DNA of 62,807 bases, from NCBI GenBank assembly GCA_964563855.1, contig CAZLYU010000017.1, positions 1-62,807 on the forward strand, read 5' to 3'. Every line of letters begins with the position of its first letter. Positions within the stretch are counted from its first letter, which is position 1. Below the pieces are notes generated by a model that ran no database searches, had not been told where the DNA came from, and was given only the letters and a program-made list of their open reading frames with translations. This DNA comes from JAFGRR01 sp964563855. GTDB taxonomy: Bacteria; Planctomycetota; Phycisphaerae; UBA1845; Fen-1342. This document shows, in pieces, positions 51,724 through 60,540 of the stretch. The translations under genes were made by a program, and so were the position numbers.

Positions 51724-52914
51724 TTACCCGTATCGTCCACGCTCCCGGTGAGGGCGCGTCTCAAATAGCCGACTCTGATACTCGCTAATATACCCACGCT
51801 CCTGAAACGCGGCCAGCGCCTCCGGAACGCTCCGAAAAACTGCGGTCGCGGTTTCCGTTATAAACGGCGAGGGCACAGTGTCCGGGCGCCAAACGATGTA
51901 CACCTCTTTCGTCGCCTCATACGCGTGCTGAAGCTCACGCTCCACCCCGCTGCTCAGACCCGGCTTCCCGCCAGGAAGCTCCGGCACGTAACTCACGATC
52001 ATGTCGGATTGATCAATCAGCTTGAAGTCGCGCGCATAAATCTGGGCGTCGATGTCGCGCGCGATGCTCGACACCTCGCGCGCGTCAAACGTCACGTCGC
52101 GACCATGCACGTTTACCACAAACCCCTTGTCGCCGCGCTGCACGGCCGATCCTGCCTCGAACAACAGCCGCTTCTCGTCCATGTCGCCGGGGTCGAAGGT
52201 GATGAAGTGCTCGTTCAGCGCGTCCCGGAACGCGTCGATCTCCGCGAGCGTGTCGGGCATGTCCATCACGTGCGTCATCGGGAACGACGGATACACGCGC
52301 TTCGTTTGCGGCTTGAACAGCAACCGCTCCAGCGACACGGTCGTGCTCGCATCGATGCCCCGCGCAAACACGTAGAAGCAGCCGTGGCCGCGCGTCGCAC
52401 GCGCCAGAATCTCCGTCGCAAGGATCTCTTCCTCACGCCAGACCAGAATGTCCTTCAACGTATGCGGCACATCGTGGTCGCGCGTCAGTCGCTCATGCAC
52501 CGCGTCCACATTGTCGACCAGCGTGATGTACACATCCGCGTCGAGCGTCGCCATGTGGTCGTGATCAAACGCCGGAAACAGCCCGTGCTTCCAGCGAAAC
52601 GCCGCATGCGTGTTAACGATGATGTTCTCGTGCCGATCGACATCCGCCAGCACTTCCTTGAACGCCGCCCGACGCAGCGAGTCCAGCCGCGCCAGCGGCA
52701 GGTCCAGAATCCGACCCGGACGCACATCCGGAGCCTCAGCGTACATCATGTCGCCGACGTGATAGAGCTTCACGCGGCGACCCGATTGCTCAGCCAGCGC
52801 CGCAACCTTTTCGAGGTACGGCTTTTTGTCGACGCCAACCTGACCGGTGATCACGACGCGCATCCCTTTGTGCCGCCGCGGCGGCTTGAAGAGATCGCCA
52901 GACTGTTTCGCCAT
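51724..52914 (-). CDS. Two-domain protein: P-loop kinase-like plus deoxyribosyltransferase-like
   Basis: A 396-residue protein; GGAG is five bases before the ATG at 52914. Residues 15-220 look like an adenylate-kinase-type P-loop domain: MRVVITGQVGVDKKPYLEKV has a Walker-A-like loop but Lys where Ser/Thr is expected, followed by IIVNTHAAFRWKHGLFP and DADVYITLVDNVDAVHERL. Residues 225-390 resemble the nucleoside 2-deoxyribosyltransferase/DUF4406 fold: VYPSFPMTHVMDM, EIDAFRDALNEHF, QSDMIVSYVPELPGGKPG and SSGVERELQHAYEATKEVYIVW. A role in nucleotide salvage or nucleotide-based signalling is conceivable; I do not recognise a named family. It is divergent from tRNA-Leu. Confidence 0.7.
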   Translation of the reverse strand: MAKQSGDLFKPPRRHKGMRVVITGQVGVDKKPYLEKVAALAEQSGRRVKLYHVGDMMYAEAPDVRPGRILDLPLARLDSLRRAAFKEVLADVDRHENIIVNTHAAFRWKHGLFPAFDHDHMATLDADVYITLVDNVDAVHERLTRDHDVPHTLKDILVWREEEILATEILARATRGHGCFYVFARGIDASTTVSLERLLFKPQTKRVYPSFPMTHVMDMPDTLAEIDAFRDALNEHFITFDPGDMDEKRLLFEAGSAVQRGDKGFVVNVHGRDVTFDAREVSSIARDIDAQIYARDFKLIDQSDMIVSYVPELPGGKPGLSSGVERELQHAYEATKEVYIVWRPDTVPSPFITETATAVFRSVPEALAAFQERGYISEYQSRLFETRPHRERGRYG

Positions 52915-52940
52915 GGTGGCTCCGACCAGGAGTGGCCCGC

Positions 52941-52970
52941 TTGACGCTCGGCGCGCCGCATTCGTATAGT
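52941..52970 (+). promoter_or_regulatory. Promoter of tRNA-Leu
   Basis: TTGACG (52941-52946) and TATAGT (52965-52970), 18 bases apart, each match five of six sigma70 consensus positions; the best promoter in the window. Transcription would start near 52977, about 45 bases before the tRNA. It overlaps the upstream region of the divergent minus-strand gene. Confidence 0.75.
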
Positions 52971-53021
52971 GCCGGGTTCCGGTCGAGCGTGCAATCACAC
53001 CCGCTCGGTCAGCCAATGCCT

Positions 53022-53105
53022 GCGGCTGTGGCGGAATTGGCAGACGCGCTAGGTTCAGGTCCTAGTCCGGGCAACCGGGTGGAGGTTCGAATCCTCTCAG
53101 CCGCA
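53022..53105 (+). tRNA. tRNA-Leu (anticodon CAG)
   Basis: An 84-base class II tRNA. Acceptor GCGGCTG (53022-53028) pairs with CAGCCGC (53098-53104), discriminator A at 53105. The anticodon arm CTAGG-TTCAGGT-CCTAG gives anticodon CAG, reading CTG, the main leucine codon in this G+C-rich genome. A variable arm (CCGGGCAACCGGG region) and the T-arm GGAGGTTCGAATCCTC are present. The 3' CCA is not encoded, so it must be added by tRNA nucleotidyltransferase. Confidence 0.96.
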
Positions 53106-53183
53106 CTCTTCCGTCGCCGGCGCCGCGCCGCAACGCGATCGGCACGACGCCGCTCCATCTGATCAACGCGAGAGATCGGGCGA

Positions 53184-54017
53184 TTAACCGCCGACGCGAT
53201 CCGCGATTTTCTTCCGCAGCACCAGTTCGACCACGCGCTGTGCAGCGCCCTCCGCCGAGGCGGGATTCTGCCCGGTCACCAAGCGCCCGTCGGCCACAAC
53301 ATGGGCCTCAAAGTCGCCAGCCCCAGAGAAGCGCGCGCCCTGCTCGCGCAGCCGCGTCTCCAGCAGGAACGGCATCGCGTCGACCAGGTCGACGGCGTCT
53401 TCTTCGCTATTCGTGAACGCGGTGACGCGCTTCCCACGCACGATCGGTGCGCCGTCCGTGCCGCGCAATTGGATCAGCGCCGCCGGACCGTGACAGACCG
53501 CGCCCACCGCGCCGCCGTTGCTGTAAATCGCCTCGCCGACCTTTTTCACGCCGGGATGCGTCGGAAAGTCCCACATGGTTCCGTGGCCGCCGGCGAAGAA
53601 GATCGCGTCGTAGCGGCGTGGGTCGACGTTGGCGAGCGCGATCGTCTCGCGCACGGCTCCGTCTTGGACGTACTGCTGTGCAAACGAGGCGCAGGTCACG
53701 TCCGACATAGCTTCGGTCTCCATGCTGCGCGGGTCGACCGGCGCCGAGCCGCCGCGCGGGCTGGCCAGCGTCACTTCCAGATTCGCTTTCTTGAAAACGT
53801 GATACGGATGCGCCGCTTCCGACAGGTAGAAGCCCGTCTTATCGCCGGTGTTGCCAAGCTCGGCATGATTGGTGAGCACGAGCAGCACCCGTCCGGCAGG
53901 TTTCTCAGACCCCTGTTGCCGTCGGGCGCTCACGCCGTCTTTGTCGTTGTTGCAGCCCGCAACCGTCGCCAACATCGTGACCACCGCCGCGCTGCACACC
54001 AACCCACTTCGCTTCAT
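53184..54017 (-). CDS. DJ-1/PfpI-family lipoprotein
   Basis: A 277-residue protein with a lipoprotein signal (lipobox LATVAGC). GGAG is nine bases before the ATG at 54017. The body is the type 1 glutamine-amidotransferase-like DJ-1/PfpI fold: FFAGGHGTMWDFP, the nucleophile elbow GAVCHGPAAL with Cys-His, and an N-terminal Glu in NHAELGNTGDKTG. The GHGTMWDFP and GFYLSE patterns fit the Hsp31/glyoxalase III-like subgroup. Membrane anchoring of such a protein is less usual. It ends about 80 bases from the tRNA. Confidence 0.87.
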   Translation of the reverse strand: MKRSGLVCSAAVVTMLATVAGCNNDKDGVSARRQQGSEKPAGRVLLVLTNHAELGNTGDKTGFYLSEAAHPYHVFKKANLEVTLASPRGGSAPVDPRSMETEAMSDVTCASFAQQYVQDGAVRETIALANVDPRRYDAIFFAGGHGTMWDFPTHPGVKKVGEAIYSNGGAVGAVCHGPAALIQLRGTDGAPIVRGKRVTAFTNSEEDAVDLVDAMPFLLETRLREQGARFSGAGDFEAHVVADGRLVTGQNPASAEGAAQRVVELVLRKKIADRVGG

Positions 54018-54118
54018 GATCGTGTCTCCACTCGCCATGCCATCCAAACGCCGCGCGTCCGGTCGCGGTCGTGACTGCGCAAGATCGTAGCTATTGGCGG
54101 CGAACTCGGACACTGGGC

Positions 54119-54218
54119 NNNNNNNNNNNNNNNNNNNNNNNNNNNNNNNNNNNNNNNNNNNNNNNNNNNNNNNNNNNNNNNNNNNNNNNNNNNNNNNNNN
54201 NNNNNNNNNNNNNNNNNN
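54119..54218. other. Assembly gap (100 unknown bases)
   Basis: A run of exactly 100 N joins two contigs; the true distance is unknown. The 5' region of the DJ-1 gene and the upstream region of the FAD/Fe-S gene flank it. The flanking 54018-54118 and 54219-54312 hold no gene I can support. Confidence 0.99.
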
Positions 54219-54312
54219 GCCGTGTCACATACATTCAAAACTGCTGTTATTTATCTGTTTTTCGCGGCGGGGCGCGTGAGCGTCAGGCGCGGCGCGGTAG
54301 GCTACTGCTGCA

Positions 54313-57213
54313 ATGGTCGACAAAAACGCGAAGATGACGCTCACCGACGCCCACGACCTCGCCGCCGCATTGCAAGACGCCATCTCCGGCGACGTGCGCG
54401 ACGATCGGCTGCATCGCGCCCTCTACGCGACCGACGCCAGCATCTACGAAATGTGGCCCGACGTCGTCGTCTTCCCACGCACCATCGCTGACATCTCCGC
54501 CACGGTGCGCATCTGCAGCGAACGCGGCGTGCCGCTCACCGCGCGCGGCGCGGGCACCGGGCTCGCCGGCGGCTGCGTCAATCGCGGCGTTCAGCTCGAC
54601 TGCTCCCGTTACCTCAATCGCGTGCATCGCATCGACGCCGGCGCGCGACGCTGCCATGTCGAGCCCGGCGTGGTGCTCGATGTGCTCAATGCACAGCTCA
54701 AGCCGCACGGTCTGCACTTCGCGGTCGACGTCGCCACCGCCAGCCGCGCAACCTTGGGCGGCATGCTGGCGAACAACTCGGCCGGAGCGCACTCAGTCAT
54801 CAACGGCCGCACCAACGACCACACGCTCGCGATCGACGCCGTGCTCGCCGACGGTTCCACCCACACGTGGGGTTTGGGCGCCGCAACGAACGGCAATGGC
54901 GCGGCACACGCCTGCGAGCAAGCCGTCGCCGCCGTCGTGCGCGACTACGCCGACGAGATCAAGACCCGCTATCCAGACGTCTTTCGCCGCAACGGCGGCT
55001 ACGCCCTCGATCGCATCGTCACCACGCCCGAGCGCACCAATGTCGAGCAACTCATCGTCGGCAGCGAGGGCACGCTATGCGTGATTGCCGGCGCCACGCT
55101 CGATCTCACGCCGCTGCCAAAATGCAAGGGCATGCTCGTGGTGCACTACCGCGACTTGCTCGAAAGCCTCGCGAGTGTGCCCGCGCTGCTCAGGCATCAG
55201 CCCGCCGCCATCGAGTTGCTAGACAAGTACATCCTCGACGGCACGCTCGACAACCCCGCCATGCTGCCCAAACGCTGGTTCCTCAACGGCGACCCCGCCG
55301 CGATTTTGATCGTCGAACTCTACGACGACGACGACGACAGTCTCGAGCGCCGCCTCAAGCACCTCGCGGCAACGTGTCGCGATCAAAAAATCGGCTACGC
55401 GTGGCCCGTGATCATCGCGCCTGCGAAACAGTCGGATGTCTGGGACGTGCGGAAAGCGGGCACCGGTTTGCTCATGTCGCGCCCCGGCGATGCGCAGCCC
55501 TACGACTTTGTCGACGACTGCGCGGTCGCCCCGGAAAAGCTGCACGACTACATCCACCGCTTACAGGCCATTCTGCGCGACGAGGGCGTCGACAAGGTCG
55601 GCTACTACGCCCACGCCAGCGTCGGATTGCTGCACGTGCGCCCGGCGCTGAATCTCAAGCAGCAGCACGGCGTCGAACAGTTGCGCCGCATCGCCGACCG
55701 CACCGCCTCGCTCGTCCACGAAATGGGCGGCGCAATGACCGGCGAACACGGCGAAGGGCTCGTGCGCTCCGAGTGGATCGAGCGTCTCTTCGGCCCCAAG
55801 CTCGTCGAAGCGTTTCGCAAAATCAAAACGGCGTTCGACCCGCGCGGCGTCTTCAACCCCGGCAAGATCGTCGACCCGCTGCCCATGGACGCCAACCTCC
55901 GCTACGGCGCCGGCTTCACCAGCGCTAACGAACCAACCATGCTCGACTTCTCGCGACACGGCGGAATGGCCGGACTCGCACACATGTGCAGCGGCATCGG
56001 CGAGTGCCGCAAAACGCTCGTCGGAACCATGTGCCCCTCATACATGGCGACCGGCGACGAGAAAGACACCACCCGCGCCCGGGCCAACGCACTACGCCTC
56101 GCACTATCCAACAAAGACCTGCTCACCGGCCTCAGCGATCCACAACTCGCCGACGTGATGGATCTGTGCCTCAGCTGCAAGGCCTGCAAAACCGAGTGCC
56201 CTACCGGAACCGACATCGCCAAGCTGAAGGCCGAATGGCTCCATCACCGGCACGAACGCGAAGGCGTCGACGCCCGCACCAAGCTCATCGCCGACAGTGT
56301 CCGCCTCGCGCCGCTCGGGTCGTGGCTCGCCCCGCTCGCCAACGCCGTGATGCAGAGCGGCTGGACGCGAGCCCTCATGGAGCGGCGTTTCGGACTCGAC
56401 CGCCGCGTCCCGCCGCCCAAGTTCGCATTCCCCCCGTTCCGAGCGCGACGCGTGCGGCGATCGGCGTCGCTCCCGGCGGATGCGCCGCGCGTCGTCTTCT
56501 TCTGCGATACATGGACGAATTACTATATTCCGCGAGTCGGCGTCGCGACGGTGCGCGTGTTGAACGCGCTCGGCTGCGACGTGCTCATCCCACGCACCGT
56601 ATGCTGCGGCCGGCCGCACATCAGCAAGGGGCTGCTGGGGCACGCCAAGAAACTCGCGGAGCGCAACGTGGCCTTGCTGCGACCCTACGTCGAGCAGGGG
56701 CTGCCGATCGTCGGCGCGGAGCCCAGCTGCGTCTCGGCGCTGGTCGACGAATTGCCGCAGTTCGTGCGCACCGACGAAGCCCGCCGACTCGCGAGCCTCG
56801 CACAGACCGTCGAACAGTTCATCGCCAGCCGCCTGAGCGAGCAGCCCGGCCTCGCCGAGCGCGTGTTCGACGCGACCCGCAACGTGCGCTATCACGGCCA
56901 CTGTCACCAGAAAGCGATGTTCGGCACGCGCGACGCGCTGACCGCACTCGACGCGAGCAGCGCCTCGGTCAGCGAAATCAACAGCGGCTGCTGCGGGATG
57001 GCCGGGTCATTCGGTCACGAACACGAGCATTATGACGTGGCGCAGGCCTGCGGCGAACAGCGCCTCTTCCCCGCGATCCGCAACCGCAATGGCGCCGAGA
57101 TTGTCATCAGCGGCTTCAGTTGCCGACACCAGATCGAACACCACACCGGCGTGCACGCCAAGCATGTGATAGAACATCTAGCGGACGCGCTACGGACGCC
57201 AGCGGGCGAATAA
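54313..57213 (+). CDS. Fused FAD-linked oxidase and Fe-S protein, D-2-hydroxyacid dehydrogenase type
   Basis: A 966-residue single-chain dehydrogenase. Residues 45-250 bind FAD (PLTARGAGTGLAGGCVNRG, ATLGGMLANNSAGAHSV); residues 260-560 are the oxidase C-terminal domain with EMGGAMTGEHGEGLVRSEW. Then come cysteine clusters for [4Fe-4S] centres (MCSGIGECRKTLVGTMCPSY, CLSCKACKTECPTGTD) and two CCG-type domains (VCCGRPHISKGLLGHA, NSGCCGMAGSFGHE). The architecture matches YdiJ/Dld-II type proteins that oxidise D-2-hydroxyglutarate or D-lactate and pass electrons to a membrane acceptor. Substrate is not fixed by sequence. The upstream side reaches the assembly gap. Confidence 0.9.
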   Translation: MVDKNAKMTLTDAHDLAAALQDAISGDVRDDRLHRALYATDASIYEMWPDVVVFPRTIADISATVRICSERGVPLTARGAGTGLAGGCVNRGVQLDCSRYLNRVHRIDAGARRCHVEPGVVLDVLNAQLKPHGLHFAVDVATASRATLGGMLANNSAGAHSVINGRTNDHTLAIDAVLADGSTHTWGLGAATNGNGAAHACEQAVAAVVRDYADEIKTRYPDVFRRNGGYALDRIVTTPERTNVEQLIVGSEGTLCVIAGATLDLTPLPKCKGMLVVHYRDLLESLASVPALLRHQPAAIELLDKYILDGTLDNPAMLPKRWFLNGDPAAILIVELYDDDDDSLERRLKHLAATCRDQKIGYAWPVIIAPAKQSDVWDVRKAGTGLLMSRPGDAQPYDFVDDCAVAPEKLHDYIHRLQAILRDEGVDKVGYYAHASVGLLHVRPALNLKQQHGVEQLRRIADRTASLVHEMGGAMTGEHGEGLVRSEWIERLFGPKLVEAFRKIKTAFDPRGVFNPGKIVDPLPMDANLRYGAGFTSANEPTMLDFSRHGGMAGLAHMCSGIGECRKTLVGTMCPSYMATGDEKDTTRARANALRLALSNKDLLTGLSDPQLADVMDLCLSCKACKTECPTGTDIAKLKAEWLHHRHEREGVDARTKLIADSVRLAPLGSWLAPLANAVMQSGWTRALMERRFGLDRRVPPPKFAFPPFRARRVRRSASLPADAPRVVFFCDTWTNYYIPRVGVATVRVLNALGCDVLIPRTVCCGRPHISKGLLGHAKKLAERNVALLRPYVEQGLPIVGAEPSCVSALVDELPQFVRTDEARRLASLAQTVEQFIASRLSEQPGLAERVFDATRNVRYHGHCHQKAMFGTRDALTALDASSASVSEINSGCCGMAGSFGHEHEHYDVAQACGEQRLFPAIRNRNGAEIVISGFSCRHQIEHHTGVHAKHVIEHLADALRTPAGE

Positions 57214-57236
57214 CCCCATCAGCGCGGACAGCGCGT

Positions 57237-58727
57237 TCACCGATCCGCGATCACGTCGAAGATCTCGCTCCGGCGCCAGTCTTCCCAGACCTTCATCGCG
57301 AATCGCTCGACCCCCGCCCAATAGGCGTCATCTTCCAGACGGTATCGGTCGAGCAATGATCGAATCGCGCCGCGAATCTGCTGCTGATAGGCGGGCTTGA
57401 GCCGCAGGGTCACTTCCCGTCCGTTATAGCGAAACGTCACGTGCGTGGCGCCGGGCTCCGAAGACGGGTCCAGTCGAAACAGCGCCCGCCCCGGCGTCGA
57501 TCCCGTCGCCACGATCACGCCGTCGTTCAGGCAGCAGACCGGCGGCTGCGACGCGGTACGCGCTACGACCTGCATCCCGTGCTGCGGCGCGTTCAGCAGC
57601 TCCGCCGCATACAGCCCCATCTTCGCGCCAATGATCGAGTACGCGCCGACATGCTGATGGGTTTCGTGCAGCAGCAGTTGCGCGAACCACTCCGTCTCGC
57701 CGTGTTTCGCAATGATGCGCTGCTGCACCGCCGCGATCTCAGGACGCAGCGCCGCGTCCGGCAACGGCCCATCTCTAAACATCGTACGCATTCGCGCCTG
57801 ACGCCCGCTCACCAGCGCACGCCGGAATTCCGCCAACAGTTTCGCGTCATCCGATGGAGTCAAGACGTCGGTCGTGTCGTGCGTGTGGCTGAACAACTGC
57901 GGACGCGCCAGATACAGAATGGGCAGCTCGTCGGTAAAGCGGTCCAGCATGTCCAGGTAGTGCTCACGGGTCGTATCCCGAGCAAGCAGCACCCGCAGAA
58001 ACCGTTCGCCGACCGACGTGCCCGGACCATAGTTCTCGCGGCCAAGATCCCAATCACTCGGCTTGCTGGCGCCATTTCCGGGCGCCACAAAGCGCAGGTC
58101 GATTCCCGACGCGCGGACGATGTCGTAAGCATCGGGATCAAGCTGCAGGTTCCAGTTCTGGCGCGGCTCCGGCAAACCGGCGATGACGATCCGGCGGATG
58201 CGGTCGGCGACGCTCGGATCGGCGCGCAATGCCGCCGCCAGCGTGGTCAGCGGACCGAGGGCGACAACGGTCGTCTGGCTGCGATCGCCGACGTAGGCGG
58301 CCGGCGTAGCCGGCGCGCGACGCTCAGGAGCCGCGTCAGGCAAAGCCGGGCCGACATAGTCGGCGGCCTGCGTGCGTGCCGCGGTCGCCTTCGCTGGCGA
58401 CACGAACACGTCTACATCGCTGCGATTGAACGCATTGAGCAGCCGTTCGGCATAGGTCGCCGCTTGTTCACTCCCCATGGCGCCCGGCGTGACGACCAAC
58501 CCGCGTAAGTCCAACTGCGGATGTTGCAGGGCCAAGGCGAGCGCTACGGTGTCATCGAGGCCCATGTCGGTGTCGATGACCACCGCGCCGGGTTGAAATA
58601 CGTCGTGCGCCTCAGCGTTGCGCGGCCCGAACCACGCCAACGCGCAAAAGATCAGGGCGAGTCCAATGTGTGGGAAAAACCTTCCGCGCGCCGAAGCCAT
58701 AGAGCAGCAAACATGTGACGCACTCAC
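57237..58727 (-). CDS. Exported nucleoside hydrolase-like protein fused to an FmdE-like domain
   Basis: A 496-residue protein with an N-terminal hydrophobic signal (GLALIFCALAWFG, ending near AEA). Residues 45-300 match the inosine/uridine nucleoside hydrolase fold, with the calcium-binding aspartates in VVIDTDMGLDDTVALALAL and NLQLDPDAYDIVRASG. From about residue 340 the sequence resembles the FmdE (formylmethanofuran dehydrogenase subunit E-like) domain: HETHQHVGAYSIIGAKMGL, CCLNDGVIVATGSTPGRALF and VTFRYNGREVTLRLKPAY. FmdE domains bind metal through His and Cys. The combination is not one I know; substrate unknown. A GTG at 58727 overlaps the pseudopilin stop as GTGA; an ATG at 58700 is an alternative start. 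Confidence 0.75.
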   Translation of the reverse strand: MSASHVCCSMASARGRFFPHIGLALIFCALAWFGPRNAEAHDVFQPGAVVIDTDMGLDDTVALALALQHPQLDLRGLVVTPGAMGSEQAATYAERLLNAFNRSDVDVFVSPAKATAARTQAADYVGPALPDAAPERRAPATPAAYVGDRSQTTVVALGPLTTLAAALRADPSVADRIRRIVIAGLPEPRQNWNLQLDPDAYDIVRASGIDLRFVAPGNGASKPSDWDLGRENYGPGTSVGERFLRVLLARDTTREHYLDMLDRFTDELPILYLARPQLFSHTHDTTDVLTPSDDAKLLAEFRRALVSGRQARMRTMFRDGPLPDAALRPEIAAVQQRIIAKHGETEWFAQLLLHETHQHVGAYSIIGAKMGLYAAELLNAPQHGMQVVARTASQPPVCCLNDGVIVATGSTPGRALFRLDPSSEPGATHVTFRYNGREVTLRLKPAYQQQIRGAIRSLLDRYRLEDDAYWAGVERFAMKVWEDWRRSEIFDVIADR

Positions 58728-59428
58728 GGGCTGCGCACCTCCGGAGAATCACGATTGATGATGTGTGTGATGATTCCAACGTCGCTGCTGCCGGTCATCC
58801 AGAACCGCTTCAAGGTGGGGGCGCGGCCGAAGTTCCGGCTCAACTTCTCGGCTTCCGGATCCGGCCCCAGCGACCAGATCGCGTAGCGGATCGGCGACTC
58901 ATCCGGATCACGAATGTAGCGCCCCGGCTCTTCCAGGTGATACGGATACCCGTCCGGCACGTACAACTTCGATCCACTCGGCGGCGCCAGCAGCGTCACG
59001 TCGTTCATCATCATCACGCCCACCGCCCGGAAGCGATAGTGCGTGCGCGTGAACGGATCCTGCATCGCCACATGCGTCAGGTCGCCGCCTTCAGTACGCT
59101 CCACCGCGCTCGGCAGATAGCCCTCGGTGGCGAGTTCGGGCGGCAGCTCGTAGGCCGCGCGCAGCGAGCAACCACAGCGAATCGGCGGAAGGTGGTCGGT
59201 GTTGTCCGCCAGGTACAGGTCGGTCGCGAGGCGGATCTGCTGCAAGTCGGAATGCGCCACCACCATCCGCGCCTGCATCCGAGCGCCGCGCAGCGAGGGC
59301 AGCAAAATGGTGACCAGCAACGCGATGATCGCGACGACCACCAGCACTTCGATCAGCGTGAAGCCCATTCGCCGCCGAAACGCGAAGCCCGGCGCCCGAC
59401 GGGGCAGTGACCGAGTACGCCCAATCAT
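58724..59428 (-). CDS. Pseudopilin-like protein, second copy
   Basis: A 234-residue protein with a prepilin-type segment (RRRMGFTLIEVLVVVAIIA) after about 20 basic residues. The C-terminal part has several Met and aromatic residues and ends without the LYLDGSV motif of the first pseudopilin. The ATG at 59428 overlaps the upstream gene's stop as ATGA. It is coupled on both sides, so the secreted protein, pseudopilin and nucleoside hydrolase-like protein form one operon. Confidence 0.85.
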   Translation of the reverse strand: MIGRTRSLPRRAPGFAFRRRMGFTLIEVLVVVAIIALLVTILLPSLRGARMQARMVVAHSDLQQIRLATDLYLADNTDHLPPIRCGCSLRAAYELPPELATEGYLPSAVERTEGGDLTHVAMQDPFTRTHYRFRAVGVMMMNDVTLLAPPSGSKLYVPDGYPYHLEEPGRYIRDPDESPIRYAIWSLGPDPEAEKLSRNFGRAPTLKRFWMTGSSDVGIITHIINRDSPEVRSP

Positions 59429-60540
59429 TCCAATCCACACCCGTAGTCGACCTGCAGAATCGCGACATCGGCGAGATCCACGACGCCGCTCCCGTCAAGA
59501 TCCGCCGGACCACCGCTGGCGCCCAGGTCACTGAACAGTTGCTCCGCGTCGACGAGGTCGGTCCGAAGGTCTGCATTGATATCAGTCAAGCAGATGTCGG
59601 CTGGTGTGATGTCGGCAGGAGATGTGGCGATGAGCCGGTAGCCGTTCAGGCCGCCGAACGGCGACGGGGACGCTTCCTGATCGAAGATACCGATAATGTC
59701 CAGATCGCCGACCGGCGCCGGCAGCAAGTCGAAGTCTGGATCCGTACCCAGAACCACCGGCAGGGTTCTCACCCCATCAGTCACCAGGACGATCTGTTCG
59801 CGCCCCCAGTTCTGAGGGTCGACGATGCTTACCGCGCGAAGCAGCACACGCTGCGATTGGTAGCGCTCGCCACCCGTTGTCCGCGTGGGGTCGAAGATGT
59901 CGAGGTCGTCAGCGTCTTTCACGTCGGACAGCAGGATCGTCTGCGCCGTGGGAAGTCCAAAGCCGGCCTGCAGCAAGATCACGTCGAAGTCATTGGTCAG
60001 TGCGTTGTCGTGCGCCTCGTTGATGTTGAACTTGCCCGAAAAGTGCAGCCCGATGCGCGCGCGAACCTCAACCAGGTCGCCCGCCTGAAACGCGTGGCCC
60101 GAGTTGGGATCAAAGTTGACGCGCGCCAACTCCGTCAGCCACTCCTGGTCCGAGTAGCTGAAAAAGTCGTCTTGGTTCGCCGGATGATTGCCCAGCGACT
60201 GCGCCAGAAACATCGCTGCACCGCCGACGTCGTTGGGATCAACCGACTGCACGTACGGCTGCTGCCTGCCGCCAAACTGAAACGCCGTCATCGGCCAGTT
60301 CACCGGGACGAAGTCCGGACTGTTATCGAAGATGCTGCCCGGATCACTCAGCAGCACACCCCGCACGCGCAACGGAAACCCGCCCGTATAGGCCGGACTG
60401 CCGTCCGGGGTCACCGCCTGAAAGTCGCTGAAACGCATATAAGGCAGGCTCCCCCAGTCCACCGAATAAGCCGGCGCGGCGCTCAAGCCGGCAACGATCA
60501 CCAAAAGCACGCGGGCATGGTTCCATCGGATCTCAAGCAT
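59425..60540 (-). CDS. Exported protein with C-terminal dockerin-like repeats
   Basis: A 371-residue protein. AAGGAG is eight bases before the ATG; a signal peptide (VLLVIVAGLSAAPAYS) follows. The central part alternates predicted beta-strands with NDFDVILLQAGFG and LPVVLGTDPDFDLL and is not recognised. The C-terminal 50 residues hold two DxNxD-like motifs (LTDINADLRTDLVDAEQLF and ADLDGSGVVDLADVAILQ), a dockerin-type pair. It is first of the three-gene operon with the pseudopilin and the nucleoside hydrolase-like protein. Confidence 0.75.
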   Translation of the reverse strand: MLEIRWNHARVLLVIVAGLSAAPAYSVDWGSLPYMRFSDFQAVTPDGSPAYTGGFPLRVRGVLLSDPGSIFDNSPDFVPVNWPMTAFQFGGRQQPYVQSVDPNDVGGAAMFLAQSLGNHPANQDDFFSYSDQEWLTELARVNFDPNSGHAFQAGDLVEVRARIGLHFSGKFNINEAHDNALTNDFDVILLQAGFGLPTAQTILLSDVKDADDLDIFDPTRTTGGERYQSQRVLLRAVSIVDPQNWGREQIVLVTDGVRTLPVVLGTDPDFDLLPAPVGDLDIIGIFDQEASPSPFGGLNGYRLIATSPADITPADICLTDINADLRTDLVDAEQLFSDLGASGGPADLDGSGVVDLADVAILQVDYGCGLE

